64,000 bases of DNA from Buxus sempervirens (GCA_947561395.2 OX387185.1:44340602-44404601), one strand, 5' to 3'; positions 53,301-63,905 are shown, counted from the first letter of the stretch. Notes: a model not told the origin generated them from the letters alone. A program made the numbers and translations.

Positions 53301-56079
53301 ATTTTGCAAAAACAAAGAACCAGAAAAAACAAGAAAAAGGAAAAAAGAAAAGAAAGGACCATTAAAAACTGAACGATAAAATTGACTTTGTTTAAGAAAA
53401 AATAAAATCAACAAAATCATTTCAATAAACCATAGATCTCCTCTACTGAAATTTTTTATAAAATAATATATAGAACTTCTATCCATCCCTATGCATCGCA
53501 CGGGATATTTGTAGCATGTGTTGAATATATATCTTAAGAGAAATTTATGTTTTGCTTTCTATGTTTAATTCTTCCTTCTAACCACCAACTCTTTCTTTTC
53601 TGTTTTAGCCATACTATTGAATTGCATTATTTCATTAAATTTTTGTGTTTATTTGGATTTTCCTCTCTTATCTACTTTTTACGATTGCTCTGTTTGGATT
53701 CACTTGATTTCATGAAGCTATGTTGTTACATATGGACAGGTTGGCTACACCGTCGCAATTGATGCAATGAAAAGAATAAGGTATTTTTTTCCCTTCGTTA
53801 TATATTGACTAATTCTGTGACTTTCTTTTTGGTTTTTCCTTGCATTTATTTGACTATTTTCACAACTCTGTTGTTTGAATTTTCAGCCATCCTTTTGTTT
53901 TTTTCCTTAGTTGAGCTTCGTTATATATTGAAATGAATGCAGTTGTCTTTCATTTGTAATAGAAGTGTTGGTAAGTTCATGGTTTTAAATTCTTTTTATG
54001 ATACCACAATTAATGTTTAATTTGCCTCTCCTAGCAATAAAAAATGCAAAGAAAAGGACCAAATAACCTACAAATTAGAAATTATGAAATTATGAGATCT
54101 CTTTTTCAATAAACAACATGTTTAATATTAAATAGCAGTCATGTCTATCTCTTTTATTTTTTTCTGAGTTGAGCCGAGTGCCTCAGTGTGGATGCAAAGG
54201 CTAAGCAAGAAAAATAAAGGAAAATCATAGAACCAAAATATAGTTTTAAAATGTCGAATGACTACTTTTTGTTATTAAAAAAAAATTCTAAATTGGATTT
54301 TATTGTGTGCAGTGCTGTTAAATAATTGGCAAATGCCAACATTTGAAGTCCTTTTGAGCTAATGAACTTATTAATTGGGATAAAACAGCTTCGTTGTGAA
54401 ATTAACAATGGTGGGTGTTGGAAGAAAAACTATGATGGAAGGACTTACTCTCCTTGCATAGTATGTGTTTGTCCATTGAATATTATCTTTCATTTTCTCT
54501 TTATAATCTTTTATATTACATTTTTATATTCTGTTTGAAATGATCCAAGAAATTGCAAAACTGATTGTTCAGGAGGATCATACCAAAGGCTGCAAATTTC
54601 CGCCAAGATTAAAGGGTGCTGGAGTGAATAGTTGTGACGGTATTTTTGAATTAATTGTTTTTGTTAACATCACTACACTTGAAAATAGTTTTATGGTGTA
54701 ATGATGCATATTTAGCTTTTTTATGTTTCATTTCAGAAATATTTGAGAGTCATTACATTGTTGTTATAGCTTGGAAAATTGTCAAAATAGTAGGAGGCTA
54801 CTTGATCATCTCTTTTAAAAATTTATTGGTTTTCTTTCTGTGTTTGCATCCCTTGATAATTTCAGATTCGCTGAAACCAAAAAGACACATGGATTTCATC
54901 AATCCTTGAACCCAATCTCAAGAGGAACCTTCTTTGGGATGGAAGCTAGAAAGCTTAGAACCTGGGTAACCTTCAGTCCTTAAGATGAATCCATAGCAAT
55001 TTCTAAAATGGCCTTTTACAAGACCATCGGCCCTTCTATGTCATTTTGAGTTGTGCTCTAATATACCAGTTTTAAAAAACTCAGGTCTCACTAACCTGAT
55101 ATGTGAAGTAGGCAAATAGATCATAAGAAAAACAATAAGAATTTCCAGCTAACAATGTGTGCTGTAAATTTAACATCTACCCTGGTGGTCCACTTTTCAA
55201 TCCTGTTGGGTTGGCAAAATATATTAGAAATCACATTCTTGGAAGCTCAAACTTCAAAGAGGTCAAGAATGGTTTTTTAATCAAACTTCAAAGAGGTCAA
55301 AAATAATTGTCAATTTTTGACCAATTTTTTGTTTCTATCTTTTTCTCTACATTTGAGATTATTGCTCTCTGTAGTAGCAGGGTGCACATGTAATACTACA
55401 TCTCATGGGAGGGAGGGAAATTGCGTAACTGATAGGCAGTTTTTAATATAATGATAGGGAAATTACATTTGAGATTATTGCTTTTTAATATAATGATAGA
55501 CTGTTTTTTCCATTGAAGTTTTGATACTTAAATTTCAGGTGATCCAAACTACTATAAGCTTACTTTTATGTTTACCAGTTGTACACAGTTTTACTTATAT
55601 TCACATTAATGTAAATATGTAAGGTTTGTCACTAGACTCACCACCGATAATAAGAGAGAAGAGAGTATGATATTGTATATCTACTTTATAAGATTGCTTT
55701 TCCTTACAATAGAAAAAGCAAAAGAAAAGAAGCAAATAACCTAAAAATAAGAAATGAAATTATGAGATCTCCTATCAATAGATAACCTGTTTAATGTTTA
55801 AGAGAAGTCTGGTTTGTTGGTTTCACCTCATTCTTATATTCGTTAATTTTGTTTCAAACATCTTTAACTAATTCTAATAGCTGAAAAATCTAGAAATGTG
55901 GTACACAAAAATATTTACAACTTATAAAAATCTATTTTTTTAGAAAGTGAAAAAAAATTATACAAATGTAAATGTTAATAATTGTTTTTCTTATATTTTC
56001 TAATATTTATAAATAATTTTCTCAAACTATCATATGTATTAAACGTATTTTCCGTGTGTAGTATGAGTTCCAATACTAG
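50386..56079 (+). mobile_element. Helitron 2 with captured vacuolar-sorting-receptor exons
   Basis: Starts TCTATTCTCTTAAGGG and continues with the same GC-rich 5' block as Helitron 1; ends CAATACTAG after a decayed hairpin, with the last 130 bp matching Helitron 1. It lies between A (50385) and T (56080). No replicase is visible. It carries two EGF-like exons of a vacuolar-sorting receptor (54389-54639) and other unrecognised pieces, such as an exon-like block at about 53741-53779 (VGYTVAIDAMKRI). A second, decayed hairpin (GCATCGCACGGG) near 53490 suggests a nested older Helitron end. Confidence 0.75.
54389..54639 (+). pseudogene. Vacuolar-sorting receptor (VSR) EGF-domain exons captured by Helitron 2
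   Basis: Exon 1 at 54389-54460 reads LRCEINNGGCWKKNYDGRTY then SPCI; exon 2 at 54573-54639 reads EDHTKGCKFPPRLKG then AGVNSCD. Both have AG acceptors and GT donors. The pattern xCxINNGGCW...DGxxYSACxD...KGCxCPPGFKGDGVxxC is that of the EGF-like repeats of plant vacuolar-sorting receptors, Golgi/prevacuolar membrane proteins that sort cargo to the vacuole. Two cysteine-region residues are changed (F for C and R for G in CPPGF), so this copy has drifted. No other VSR domains were seen. Confidence 0.75.
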
Positions 56080-56080
56080 T

Positions 56081-57817
56081 ATATATTAAGCGAAGCGGGG
56101 GTGGCTGCTGACGTGCCCACTTCGCGTACTTCGCGTGCTTCGTAATAACAAAGGCTCGGGATAATAACAAAAAATAGCAGGCTCGGGCAGGTTCAGACTA
56201 CAAACCTGCCGTAACTTTGGACTTTTTTTCTTCGGTTTTTAAAAGTAATCTAGATTTAGTCATTTAATTTTTACAATAATTCCAAATAAGGTATAAGGAA
56301 AAACAATTTTTTACTCTTTCCCGTTTCAGTTTTAAAGTAATTTAGATTTAGTCATTTAATAATAATAATTCGGTTTTTAAAAGTAATCTATATTTAGTCA
56401 TTTAATTTTTACAATAATTCCAAAGAAGGTATAAGAAAAAACAATTTTTTACTCTTTCCGGTTTCAGTTTCAGTTTTAAAGTAATTTAGATTTATTCATT
56501 TAATAATAATATAAAAACCTGCTGCAACTTTTGACTTTTCGGTTTTTAAAAGTAATTTAGATTTAGTTATTTAACTTTTATAATAATTCCAAATCAGGTA
56601 TAAACAAAACAATTCTTTACTCCTTCGGTTTCAGTTTTAAAGTAATGTAGATTTAGTCATTTAATAATAATAAAAAAACCCTGCCGCAACTTTTGACTTT
56701 TCGGTTTTTAAAAGTAATTTAGATTTAGTTATTTAATTTTTATAATAATTCCAAATCAGGTATAAACAAAACAATTGTTTACTACTTTCGGTTTTCAGAT
56801 TTAAAGTAATTTAGATTTAGTCATTTAATAATTAAAACAAAACGAAGAAGCTATTGTTGAGGGATTTGAGAACCCTCGTGAACCGTCCCTCTCCGCCTTC
56901 TCTTTCTATCAGACAGTCTCTCTAGTGTCGAGGGGGTTCGAGAACCCTCTTGAATCGTCCCTCTCTGTCTTCTTTTTCTAACAGTTCCTTAGTCCTGTTC
57001 ACCCTCCCCTTCCCTCCCTTTTTTTTCTCTCTCCCATTGAAAACCCTAAAACCAAATCGACCCCTCCCCTTCCCCCCTCTCTTTCCTCCACTCTCATCTT
57101 CTCTCTCTCATCAACCCCTTCGATTTTGGTTGCTCAACCAAAATCTTGGAGGATTGGCACATGAACGTGAACAGTTGTGGCCATACATTATGAAATCTCA
57201 TTCTTTATTTGTCTGTAGATTCTTGCTTTTAAGTTTTTTTAATTTGCAACTGATTATGGTTTTTTCAAACCTACTGCCTGTGCAACACATGGACCACATT
57301 ATTATGAAACACAAAGTTACAAATTAGAGTAGATGAAATTTCAATTGGTGCCTTTTTTATATAGCTTTTGGTTAAGAGCCTTTTTGGCAATTCCTTAGGA
57401 AACTCTAATGGTTATTCCCTTTATTGGTATTTTCTAGAAGACTTTTTACTTCTAGCTTTTGTATTCTTCGTTCTTTTCCCTCATTTCTTTTATCCATTTA
57501 ATCTTCTTTTTAAATATGAATATTTAAAACTGTTTGATGATATTTGGATTATGCATTTTGTTTTGAATAGGAAACATTTTGTAACCTCGATGGTTTATCT
57601 TTTGTATGTGCATCCATTTTGAGTTCTCTTTTTTTGTTTTGTGTGTGTGTGTTTTTTTTAAAATAAACCCTTTGCAAGTATTGTTCAGTATAACGATACA
57701 TTATAAAATTTCATTCTTTATTTGTCCGCAAATTCTTGCTTTTAAATTTTTTAATTTGCAACTGATTATGGTTTTTTCAAACCTACTGCCCATGCAACGC
57801 ACTGGCCACATTGCTAG
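56081..57817 (+). mobile_element. Helitron 3, abutting Helitron 2
   Basis: Begins right after the CTAG of Helitron 2 with TATATTAAGCGAAGCGGGG and GCTGACGTGCCC, a Helitron-type 5' block, though the first bases are not the standard TC. It ends TGCAACGCACTGGCCAC then ATTGCTAG at 57817, followed by T. The interior holds a tandem array (56233-56835). A 120-bp stretch containing GCAACTGATTATGG occurs at both 57185-57305 and 57703-57817, so the 3' end is duplicated. Confidence 0.6.
56233..56835. repeat. Tandem repeat array in Helitron 3, about four units
   Basis: Units start with CGGTTTTTAAAAGTAAT at 56233, 56371, 56540 and 56702, i.e. steps of 138, 169 and 162 bp. Each unit holds the motif TAGATTTAGTCATTTAAT twice, so it is built from two half-units. 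Confidence 0.85.
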
Positions 57818-58568
57818 TTATCATATTATCAAAAACCATTGACACGTGCCTAACAATCCAGCCCTTCCAAGTCCAGGCTCTGTTCTACTTTGAAACAGGT
57901 GTTACTTCAAATGTAGTTAATAGTTATGCAACTTAATTTCTTTTCTGAGTCTTCTCGTCTTTCTTCCCTGCCGCTCTTCGCTAGTTCCCGATTTCTACTA
58001 CCTCCTGCGAGCTACAGGCTTCGAATCGTTCTTGGCTTTGTTTATCTACTCAATCGTGGGGGACAGCATCATCTTGTGATGGGAGATACCACGTTTCTGA
58101 GGTGATTTAATCGGGCAAGCTGGTTTATATAGTGGTGGTTTCAACTGCCCTTTCCTTGGTTTGTGATTTCGTGCTCTATGCTCGGTTTGTGATTTCGGGT
58201 TGAGTTCTTGAGAGAGACCGGATTTGATTATTTTGACGGTTGGTGATTGTGGCTTGCATTCGCCGTGAATGGCTGTGGCTACTAATGATACTACAGATGC
58301 ATATGACCCTGATGGGGACGAAGACGGGGAGGAGTTGCATAGTTTTAAGCTTTGATGGTTCGTCAGGACCTGGGGTTTCGATGATTTTGTTGCAGCAACT
58401 TCTTGCCCTTGGAATCGATTTTTTGGTGTTTTGTTTTGTTTTCATTTCTAGCGCAATCAATTTTATTGTGCTGTCTTTAGTCTGGTTTTGTGTTGTTAGG
58501 TACTGGAGGGCCTCAACCCCCATAGTCCAGGTGCAGTTCTGGGTCCGGACGTGCCTCGGTTTACCGAG
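57818..58568 (+). other. Unrecognised transcript-like segment, left part
   Basis: After Helitron 3 the sequence has a non-repetitive, GT-rich look. A short frame starting at 58268 reads MAVATNDTTDAYDPDGDEDG and ends soon after. I recognise no family. It appears continuous with 61042-61385 on the other side of LTR B, where it ends in an A run, so the whole may be a retro-copied transcript or a LINE 3' end. Confidence 0.35.
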
Positions 58569-59143
58569 CACTCTGTTAGCACCTGATTTTTGCACCCAAA
58601 AAAATGCAGAAAATGAAAATTTCAACTAAAAAGTCAAACCCTGAGAGGGCCAAAATTTGACTTTTTGATCCAAAGAAAATTGGCCATCAAACTTCCTCTC
58701 ATTGAAAAGAGCATTTCGACACGGTTCTAACGCAACTGAGTTTGCCAGAATCGGGGTCCGGATGAGGAAGTTATGAGCCGGTCAAACTTCTGGGGAAGCG
58801 AAAGTTGACTTTTTGCTCGACCCCAATTCAACTGCCCAATTTGATCCCAGTGGATAGTGGGTTCCGAGCTGATTCCAACGACACCAAATTTGCTGAAATC
58901 GGACATCAGACAGAAAAGTTATGGGCAGTTGAAGTTTCAAGAAAGCTGCCCATGTGGCAAAACAGCAGCAAAAAGCAGAATAGATAAAATAAATAAGTAA
59001 ATAAATCATATCTTTATTTTTTTAATAATATTTTAATAAAAGAATCTCGTTTTATAATATAATAATCAAAAAATCGGATAAAAATCTTTAAATAAGTCAA
59101 ATTTAATAAAGCATTTGAAATCCAACATTTTAAAAACGTGCTG

Positions 59144-59330
59144 GACCGTATTTGAAGTACGGGCGAGGCATGCCCGTATTTCAAATACGGGCAAGTTTCT
59201 AGAAGGGGACGCGTGTCGCTGTACGGCGGGACACGCGTCCCGTACGGCCGATTTTGCGGGATTTGAAAATGTGCGTTTTTCGCCCGTACTTGAAGTACGA
59301 GCAAGGCATGCCCGTACTTCAAATACGGGC
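59144..59330. repeat. Palindrome array B1: two pairs of units
   Basis: 21-bp units start at 59144 and 59172, and at 59282 and 59310; the step within each pair is exactly 28 bp. Half-sites are GCCCGTA/TACGGGC, whereas LTR A has GACCGTA/TACGGTC. Spacers are GAGGCAT and AAGGCAT. Between the pairs lies another inverted pair, ACGCGTGTC and GACACGCGT. Confidence 0.95.
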
Positions 59331-59344
59331 ACGAAAATTTTGCC

Positions 59345-59353
59345 TATAAATAG
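59345..59353 (+). promoter_or_regulatory. TATA box of solo LTR B
   Basis: TATAAATAG in the context TTTTGCCTATAAATAGAG, 14 bp after the last palindrome. Transcription would start near 59375. Confidence 0.8.
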
Positions 59354-60135
59354 AGAGGCCACCCCCCTCATTTCAACAAGCTGGTCCCTTTGGCCTTCCC
59401 CCCTCTCCTTCCTTGGCATTTTTACGCCGAAGCCCTGCCTCCACTCTGTCAGCATCTATCCCAATGACCAAAATGCCCCTGTGCTGCCCAAAACTTGCCT
59501 AAATCTTGCTTTTTCACCCTTTTAGCATAGGAAACCCAGTGAACCCCTGTTCAAACCAATTCGTGAAATCCAACAGGGGTGCGGGAGCGCTGTCGAAATT
59601 CTCCGGAGAACCACAATCAAGAAGGTATTTGTATGGTAAAGAGTTCTTTTATATCTATACAAATCCTTCTTTCTTTTGTTAATTTCTTTACTTGATATTA
59701 CACTAACCTGTTTATTGAAGTTCTGCATGACTAGAGATGCCTCATGCACCTCTATACGAGAAGAAGAAGAATGGTTTTAGGAAAGCCTTAAAGGCTACTT
59801 GGACTAATACAATTTTCAGGGCTTCATCTTTCTCATTCATTTCGGAAGAGTTTGATTTCTTAATAAGTCTATTGTACCCCAAATTCTAAATCCCTCTTTC
59901 CTATTCTCCTTGATTATGGTCGTGCATCATGAAGGTTGATCATATAAAGCGGGGAAGAATGTGAAACCGATCCTCTTGGCGAGCATTGAAGAAGGAAGCC
60001 ATGCAAGTCTAAGAATAAGACATTTTCGTCACTGTAAATAGGCTGCAAAACCTTGACAGACGTTGCAGAACATCCCAAGAGGACCATGGAACTGATTCCG
60101 GTCGAAATTGGCACTAAAATGCAAGTTCGGATGAA

Positions 60136-60240
60136 AACCGTATACTCAGAGCGGTCCAGGCGTGCCCGTAGTTAATCTACGGTCTGGCCTGAACCGTATT
60201 AAAATTACGGTTCTGACCAGACCGTGAATTAAATACGGTC
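60136..60240. repeat. Palindrome array B2: four units at an exact 28-bp step
   Basis: 21-bp units start at 60136, 60164, 60192 and 60220. Half-sites vary from unit to unit (AACCGTA, GCCCGTA, AACCGTA, GACCGTG) and their partners vary with them in most cases. It corresponds in position to array A2. Confidence 0.9.
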
Positions 60241-61041
60241 ACTCGATACAATAACTTAAAAAATTAATTTTTCGGACCCGGTTGGACACAATCCGACCCA
60301 TTTAAACTTGATCCGACTAATTGGGCTTCTTGGGTAATTCCAAGCCAATTCTTGAGACTGTGGGCCTAAGTGGGCCCACCAAGGCTTCATGGGCCCTCCA
60401 ATGGGGCCCACATCCCAACTGGCCTAACCAAAGCCCGTTTTGATAAACGGACTAAAGGCCACATGATTAATTGCCCATGGGTCAAATCCAAGCCCATTGG
60501 GCCCTAAAAGACATCAATCCACTAACTTTGTAAATATAAATAAATCTTTAAACCAAATAGCTATAATCCAATAAGGGTTACCTAATAACCCGGACTGGGC
60601 CTTGGGCTTGACTTAAGCTCAATTTGGAATCCACTGGGCCTTCCAACGGGGCCCATACCAGACCCACTTCACTAACTTAATAAAAAGATAAAATCAAATA
60701 AAAAGGGGACCCACACCATCAACGGTCCCCACCAGACCAAATAAGTGTGCATGCTGGCTTAGGAATTGGGTGAAAACTAAGTTGACTCAAGACCAAGGAG
60801 ACCCACGGGACCTGTCAATCGACGGGGCGGGCTAGGGTATCTTCGGGCTTCCCTAGACGTAACCGAGAACTTACTCAGAACTCTAATAAGCCGCAGACCA
60901 GAATCATTAGGCCCGAATAAGTGCCCCTTTTGTGTCTGCCTGCACCTCTCAGGCAGTGGCGACTCCAAACCAGTCCCGAGGCGAGCATCACATCAGCATG
61001 CACCTCGTCGTGCGGCCCGAAATCGTGGTGCGCACACACTC

Positions 61042-61385
61042 CTTTCCTGGCTTCCTTGTCTCCGACGAAGTCTTTTCTCCCATTTCTGGGAATTTCAATT
61101 CGTGTTCCGACGGACCCTCTGTCCGACTTTACCCCTGTTTTTCAGGCAATTTCATGCTGCTTCGGCTCAAGGTCAAACACTTTCACTCAGAACTGTTACC
61201 AAATTATTGGTGTTCATGCCTCCCCTGTATCCTGGCTACTTTTGCTTGCTTCTAGGCTTTTATGGGTGTTTTTTTTGTGCTTTCTGGCTTGTAGCCATAG
61301 CTCTTGTAACTTTATGTTCATATAATGAAAAAGAGCCTAGCTTGGCTTTTCATAAAAAAAAAAAAAAAGAAAAAGAAAAGTTGTG
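61042..61385 (+). other. Unrecognised segment ending in poly-A (right part)
   Basis: Unique-looking sequence that ends GGCTTTTCATAAAA with an A run at about 61354-61368. TATAATGAAAAAG precedes the tail. This is the look of a LINE 3' end or a retro-copied mRNA. Its left part lies before LTR B (57818-58573), joined across the CACTC duplication. Confidence 0.4.
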
Positions 61386-62176
61386 GTTGACATTGTTTCC
61401 GACTAAGAATGATTTTTCATAAATGACATTGTGCGCACCTAAACCTGGCCTAGATCGCACACCGGGCGCACTTTCAGTGCGTGCCTCGGGACTTTAGGAG
61501 TCGCCACTGCCTGAGAGTGCAGGCAGACACGGTTTTGCCCTAACCGGGTCTAAGTCTGGTCTGCGGCTTATTAGAGATCTAGCTAAGTCCTCGGTTACGG
61601 TTCGGGGAAGTCCTAAAGACACCCCGGTCCGCCCCATCGGTCTGATGGGTCCCTCGGGTCTCCTTGGTTTTTTGAGTCAATTTCACCCTTTTCCTAGGCC
61701 AGCATGCTATCTTATTAGGTCTGGCGGGGCCCTCTGAAGGTGTGGGTCCCCCTTTATCTTGATTTTATCTTTTTATTTATCTAAGTGAAGTGGGTCGGAC
61801 CCGGGTCCCGTTGGAAGACCCGTGGGCTGCCATGGTTAGGCCTTGGGCCCAGTTGGGTTATTGGGTAACCTATTTAGTTATTTTATTAAGTTTTATTTAT
61901 TTACAATTTTAGTTTGGGCTCAATGGGCTTGGAATGGGCCCATTAGCCAAAGTCCAGTTTGGGCCCGTTTTATTGAAAACGGGCCGGGTTTGGGCCGGTC
62001 TAAGATGGGCCCCACAAGTGGGCCCAGGGTGGTCTTAGTGGGCCTGTTTGGGCCTATAGTCCAAATAATGGGCTTAAGATAGCCCACATTATTTAAGGAA
62101 CTGGTTCAGGCCGGTTTGGGTTGAATTGGGTTCAACCGAGCCACATAAATTAGTTTTTTAGTCATTTTTCTAATCT

Positions 62177-62225
62177 AACCGTACTCTTAGTGCGGTTTGG
62201 TCAGAACCGTTCTGTGTGTGCGGTT
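62177..62225. repeat. Palindrome array C2: two units at a 28-bp step
   Basis: 21-bp units start at 62177 and 62205, half-sites AACCGTA/TGCGGTT and AACCGTT/TGCGGTT. It corresponds to arrays A2 and B2 but has only two units. Confidence 0.85.
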
Positions 62226-63020
62226 GCTGCTCAGTTTCACTTGTTTGCGCCGATTTCAATCTGGATCACTTTGGTGACTTCTCTGGGACTTCTGGTAACC
62301 TCCACCGGGCTTCTGCTTTCCTTCCAGGTCTTACATTTTCTTCATTTGGCTTATAAAGCCATTTCTTCTCTTTTTCACTTTCTTTGGAGTCATGGGCTTC
62401 CTTCTTCTTCTTTTTTTTATTTGCTCAAACAACCACAGCCATTATTCAAGAGGAAAAGGGGAACTTACAGGGATGTGACTGATCTTAAGAGGGCAAAATT
62501 TTCTCATGAAAATTGGTTAATCCAATAAACTTAAAAGTTAGTCAAGGTGTCTTGTCTTCCTTTGAGACACATTCTTCCCCTTTTTTTTGTTCATGGGACC
62601 ATCACCCTGAATCGAGATCCTTGTAGCTTTAAACAACTACTAAGATGGTTAGAGCAAAATGCATAAAAACTTAAAAGGAATTGAGGATAATCTCATTGTA
62701 AAAAAAAATACTTACAATAAGACTACTTGTTAGTCTTGATAAGTTGTGGTTCTTCCAAGTAAATTTGGCAGCGCTTCCGCGTCCCGTTGGTTTTCTCAGA
62801 TTGAATTTGAAAAAGTTTAGTTAGGTTCTTTGTATTCCAAGGGTGAGAGAAAAGGGTTTAGGCAAGTAAGGGTATTTTGGGGATTTGAGGTTGGGTTTAG
62901 GAGGTGGCAGAACCTGGGCAGGGTTTCGGCCAAGTAGGAGACAGAGGGAGAGAGTGGGGACCAAAGGGGGAAGGCTTGTTTCAAATGGGGGGGGGGGGGG
63001 GGGGGGGGGGGGGTGGCCCT

Positions 63021-63030
63021 CTATTTATAG
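63021..63030 (-). promoter_or_regulatory. TATA box of solo LTR C
   Basis: CTATAAATAG on the minus strand in the context TTTTTTGCCTATAAATAG, as in LTRs A and B. Confidence 0.75.
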
Positions 63031-63045
63031 GCAAAAAAGTGTCGG

Positions 63046-63297
63046 AACCGTACTTCAAGTGCGGTTTGGTCACAACCGTACTTGAAGTGCGGTTGTGACA
63101 AAATTGTACTAAAAAATCAAAAACCGCACTTTAAGTGCGGTTGGCATTCAACACGTGCAAATCTGCGCGAATCTGCCAGCTGTCGCCGTACAGGACACGC
63201 GTCCACCTTCTAGAAGATCGAACCGTATCTGAAGTGCGGTTTGGATCAAACCGTATCTGAAGTGCGGTTTGGATCAAACCGTACTTTAAGTGCGGTT
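63046..63297. repeat. Palindrome array C1: six clear units plus one decayed
   Basis: 21-bp units start at 63046, 63074, (63102, decayed), 63122, and at 63221, 63249 and 63277. The steps 63046-63074 and 63221-63249-63277 are exactly 28 bp. Half-sites are AACCGTA or AACCGCA with partners TGCGGTT. CTTCTAGAAG and ACACGCGT lie between the two groups as in A and B. Confidence 0.95.
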
Positions 63298-63905
63298 TCG
63301 CACGTTTTTTAAATGTCAGATCCGAAATCTTTTATTCAATTTGATTTAATTAAAGATTCTTGCCCGATTTTCTTAATATTTTATTAAAAAATCTAAGATT
63401 GTATTATTAAAATATTAAGATACTTTTTATTTAAATGTTAATATATTAAGATATGTTTTATTAAATGTTTTTTTATTGATTTTGTTAATTCATTTTGCTT
63501 TTTTGCTGCTATTCTGCCAAACGGGCAGTTTTCTTGAAACTTCAACTGCCCATAACTTCTTCATCTGGTGTCCGATTTCAGCAAACTTAGTGTCGTTGGA
63601 ATCAGCTCGGAACCAGTTATCTATTGAGATCAATTTTGGCAGTTGGATTGGGGTCAAGCAAAAAGTCAACTTTTTGCTTTCTAGAAGTTTGACCGGGCCA
63701 TATTTTTCTCACCTGGACTCCGATTTCAGCAAACTCAGTTGCGTTAGAACCGTGTCGAAATGCTCTTTTCAATGATATAAAGTTCGATGGCCAAATTTCC
63801 TTAATTGGAAAAGTCAATTTTTTGACCCCCTCAGGGTTTGACTGAAAGTTTGACTTTTCATTTTTTGCCATTTTAGGAGTACAAAAATCAGGTGTCTACA
63901 GACAT

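Larger units (their letters stand above)
58574..61036 (+). mobile_element. Solo LTR B (2.4 kb palindrome-array family)
   Basis: Begins TGTTAGCACCTGATTTTTG, ends GTGGTGCGCACA, 2463 bp, flanked by the perfect 5-bp duplication CACTC (58569-58573 and 61037-61041). The TATA box is at 59345-59353. Palindrome arrays lie upstream of it (59144-59330) and about 0.8 kb downstream (60136-60240). Blocks rich in GGGCC and GGCCC follow the second array in all copies. It faces the inverted copy at 61430-63900 with only 393 bp between. Confidence 0.85.
61430..63900 (-). mobile_element. Solo LTR C (2.4 kb palindrome-array family)
   Basis: On the minus strand it begins TGTAGACACCTGATTTTTG and ends AGGTGCGCACA; 2471 bp, flanked by the perfect 5-bp duplication GACAT (61425-61429 and 63901-63905). 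The TATA box is at 63021-63030. Palindrome arrays lie at 63046-63297 and 62177-62225. Long shared blocks with A and B, but clearly diverged, so the three were separate insertions of related family members. A G run (about 62987-63013) has grown beside the TATA box. Confidence 0.85.

Noticed and set aside
60955-60970. TGGCGACTCC in LTR B (also in A and C) as a tRNA primer binding site marking the LTR end
   Set aside because: The 5-bp target duplications place the LTR end about 70-80 bp further on, after GTGCGCACA, so this motif lies inside the LTR.
46601-63297. The regularly spaced palindromes as a CRISPR array
   Set aside because: The palindromes are the repeat and the 7-bp spacers are far too short. 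This is a plant nuclear LTR with a TATA box, and no cas genes are present.
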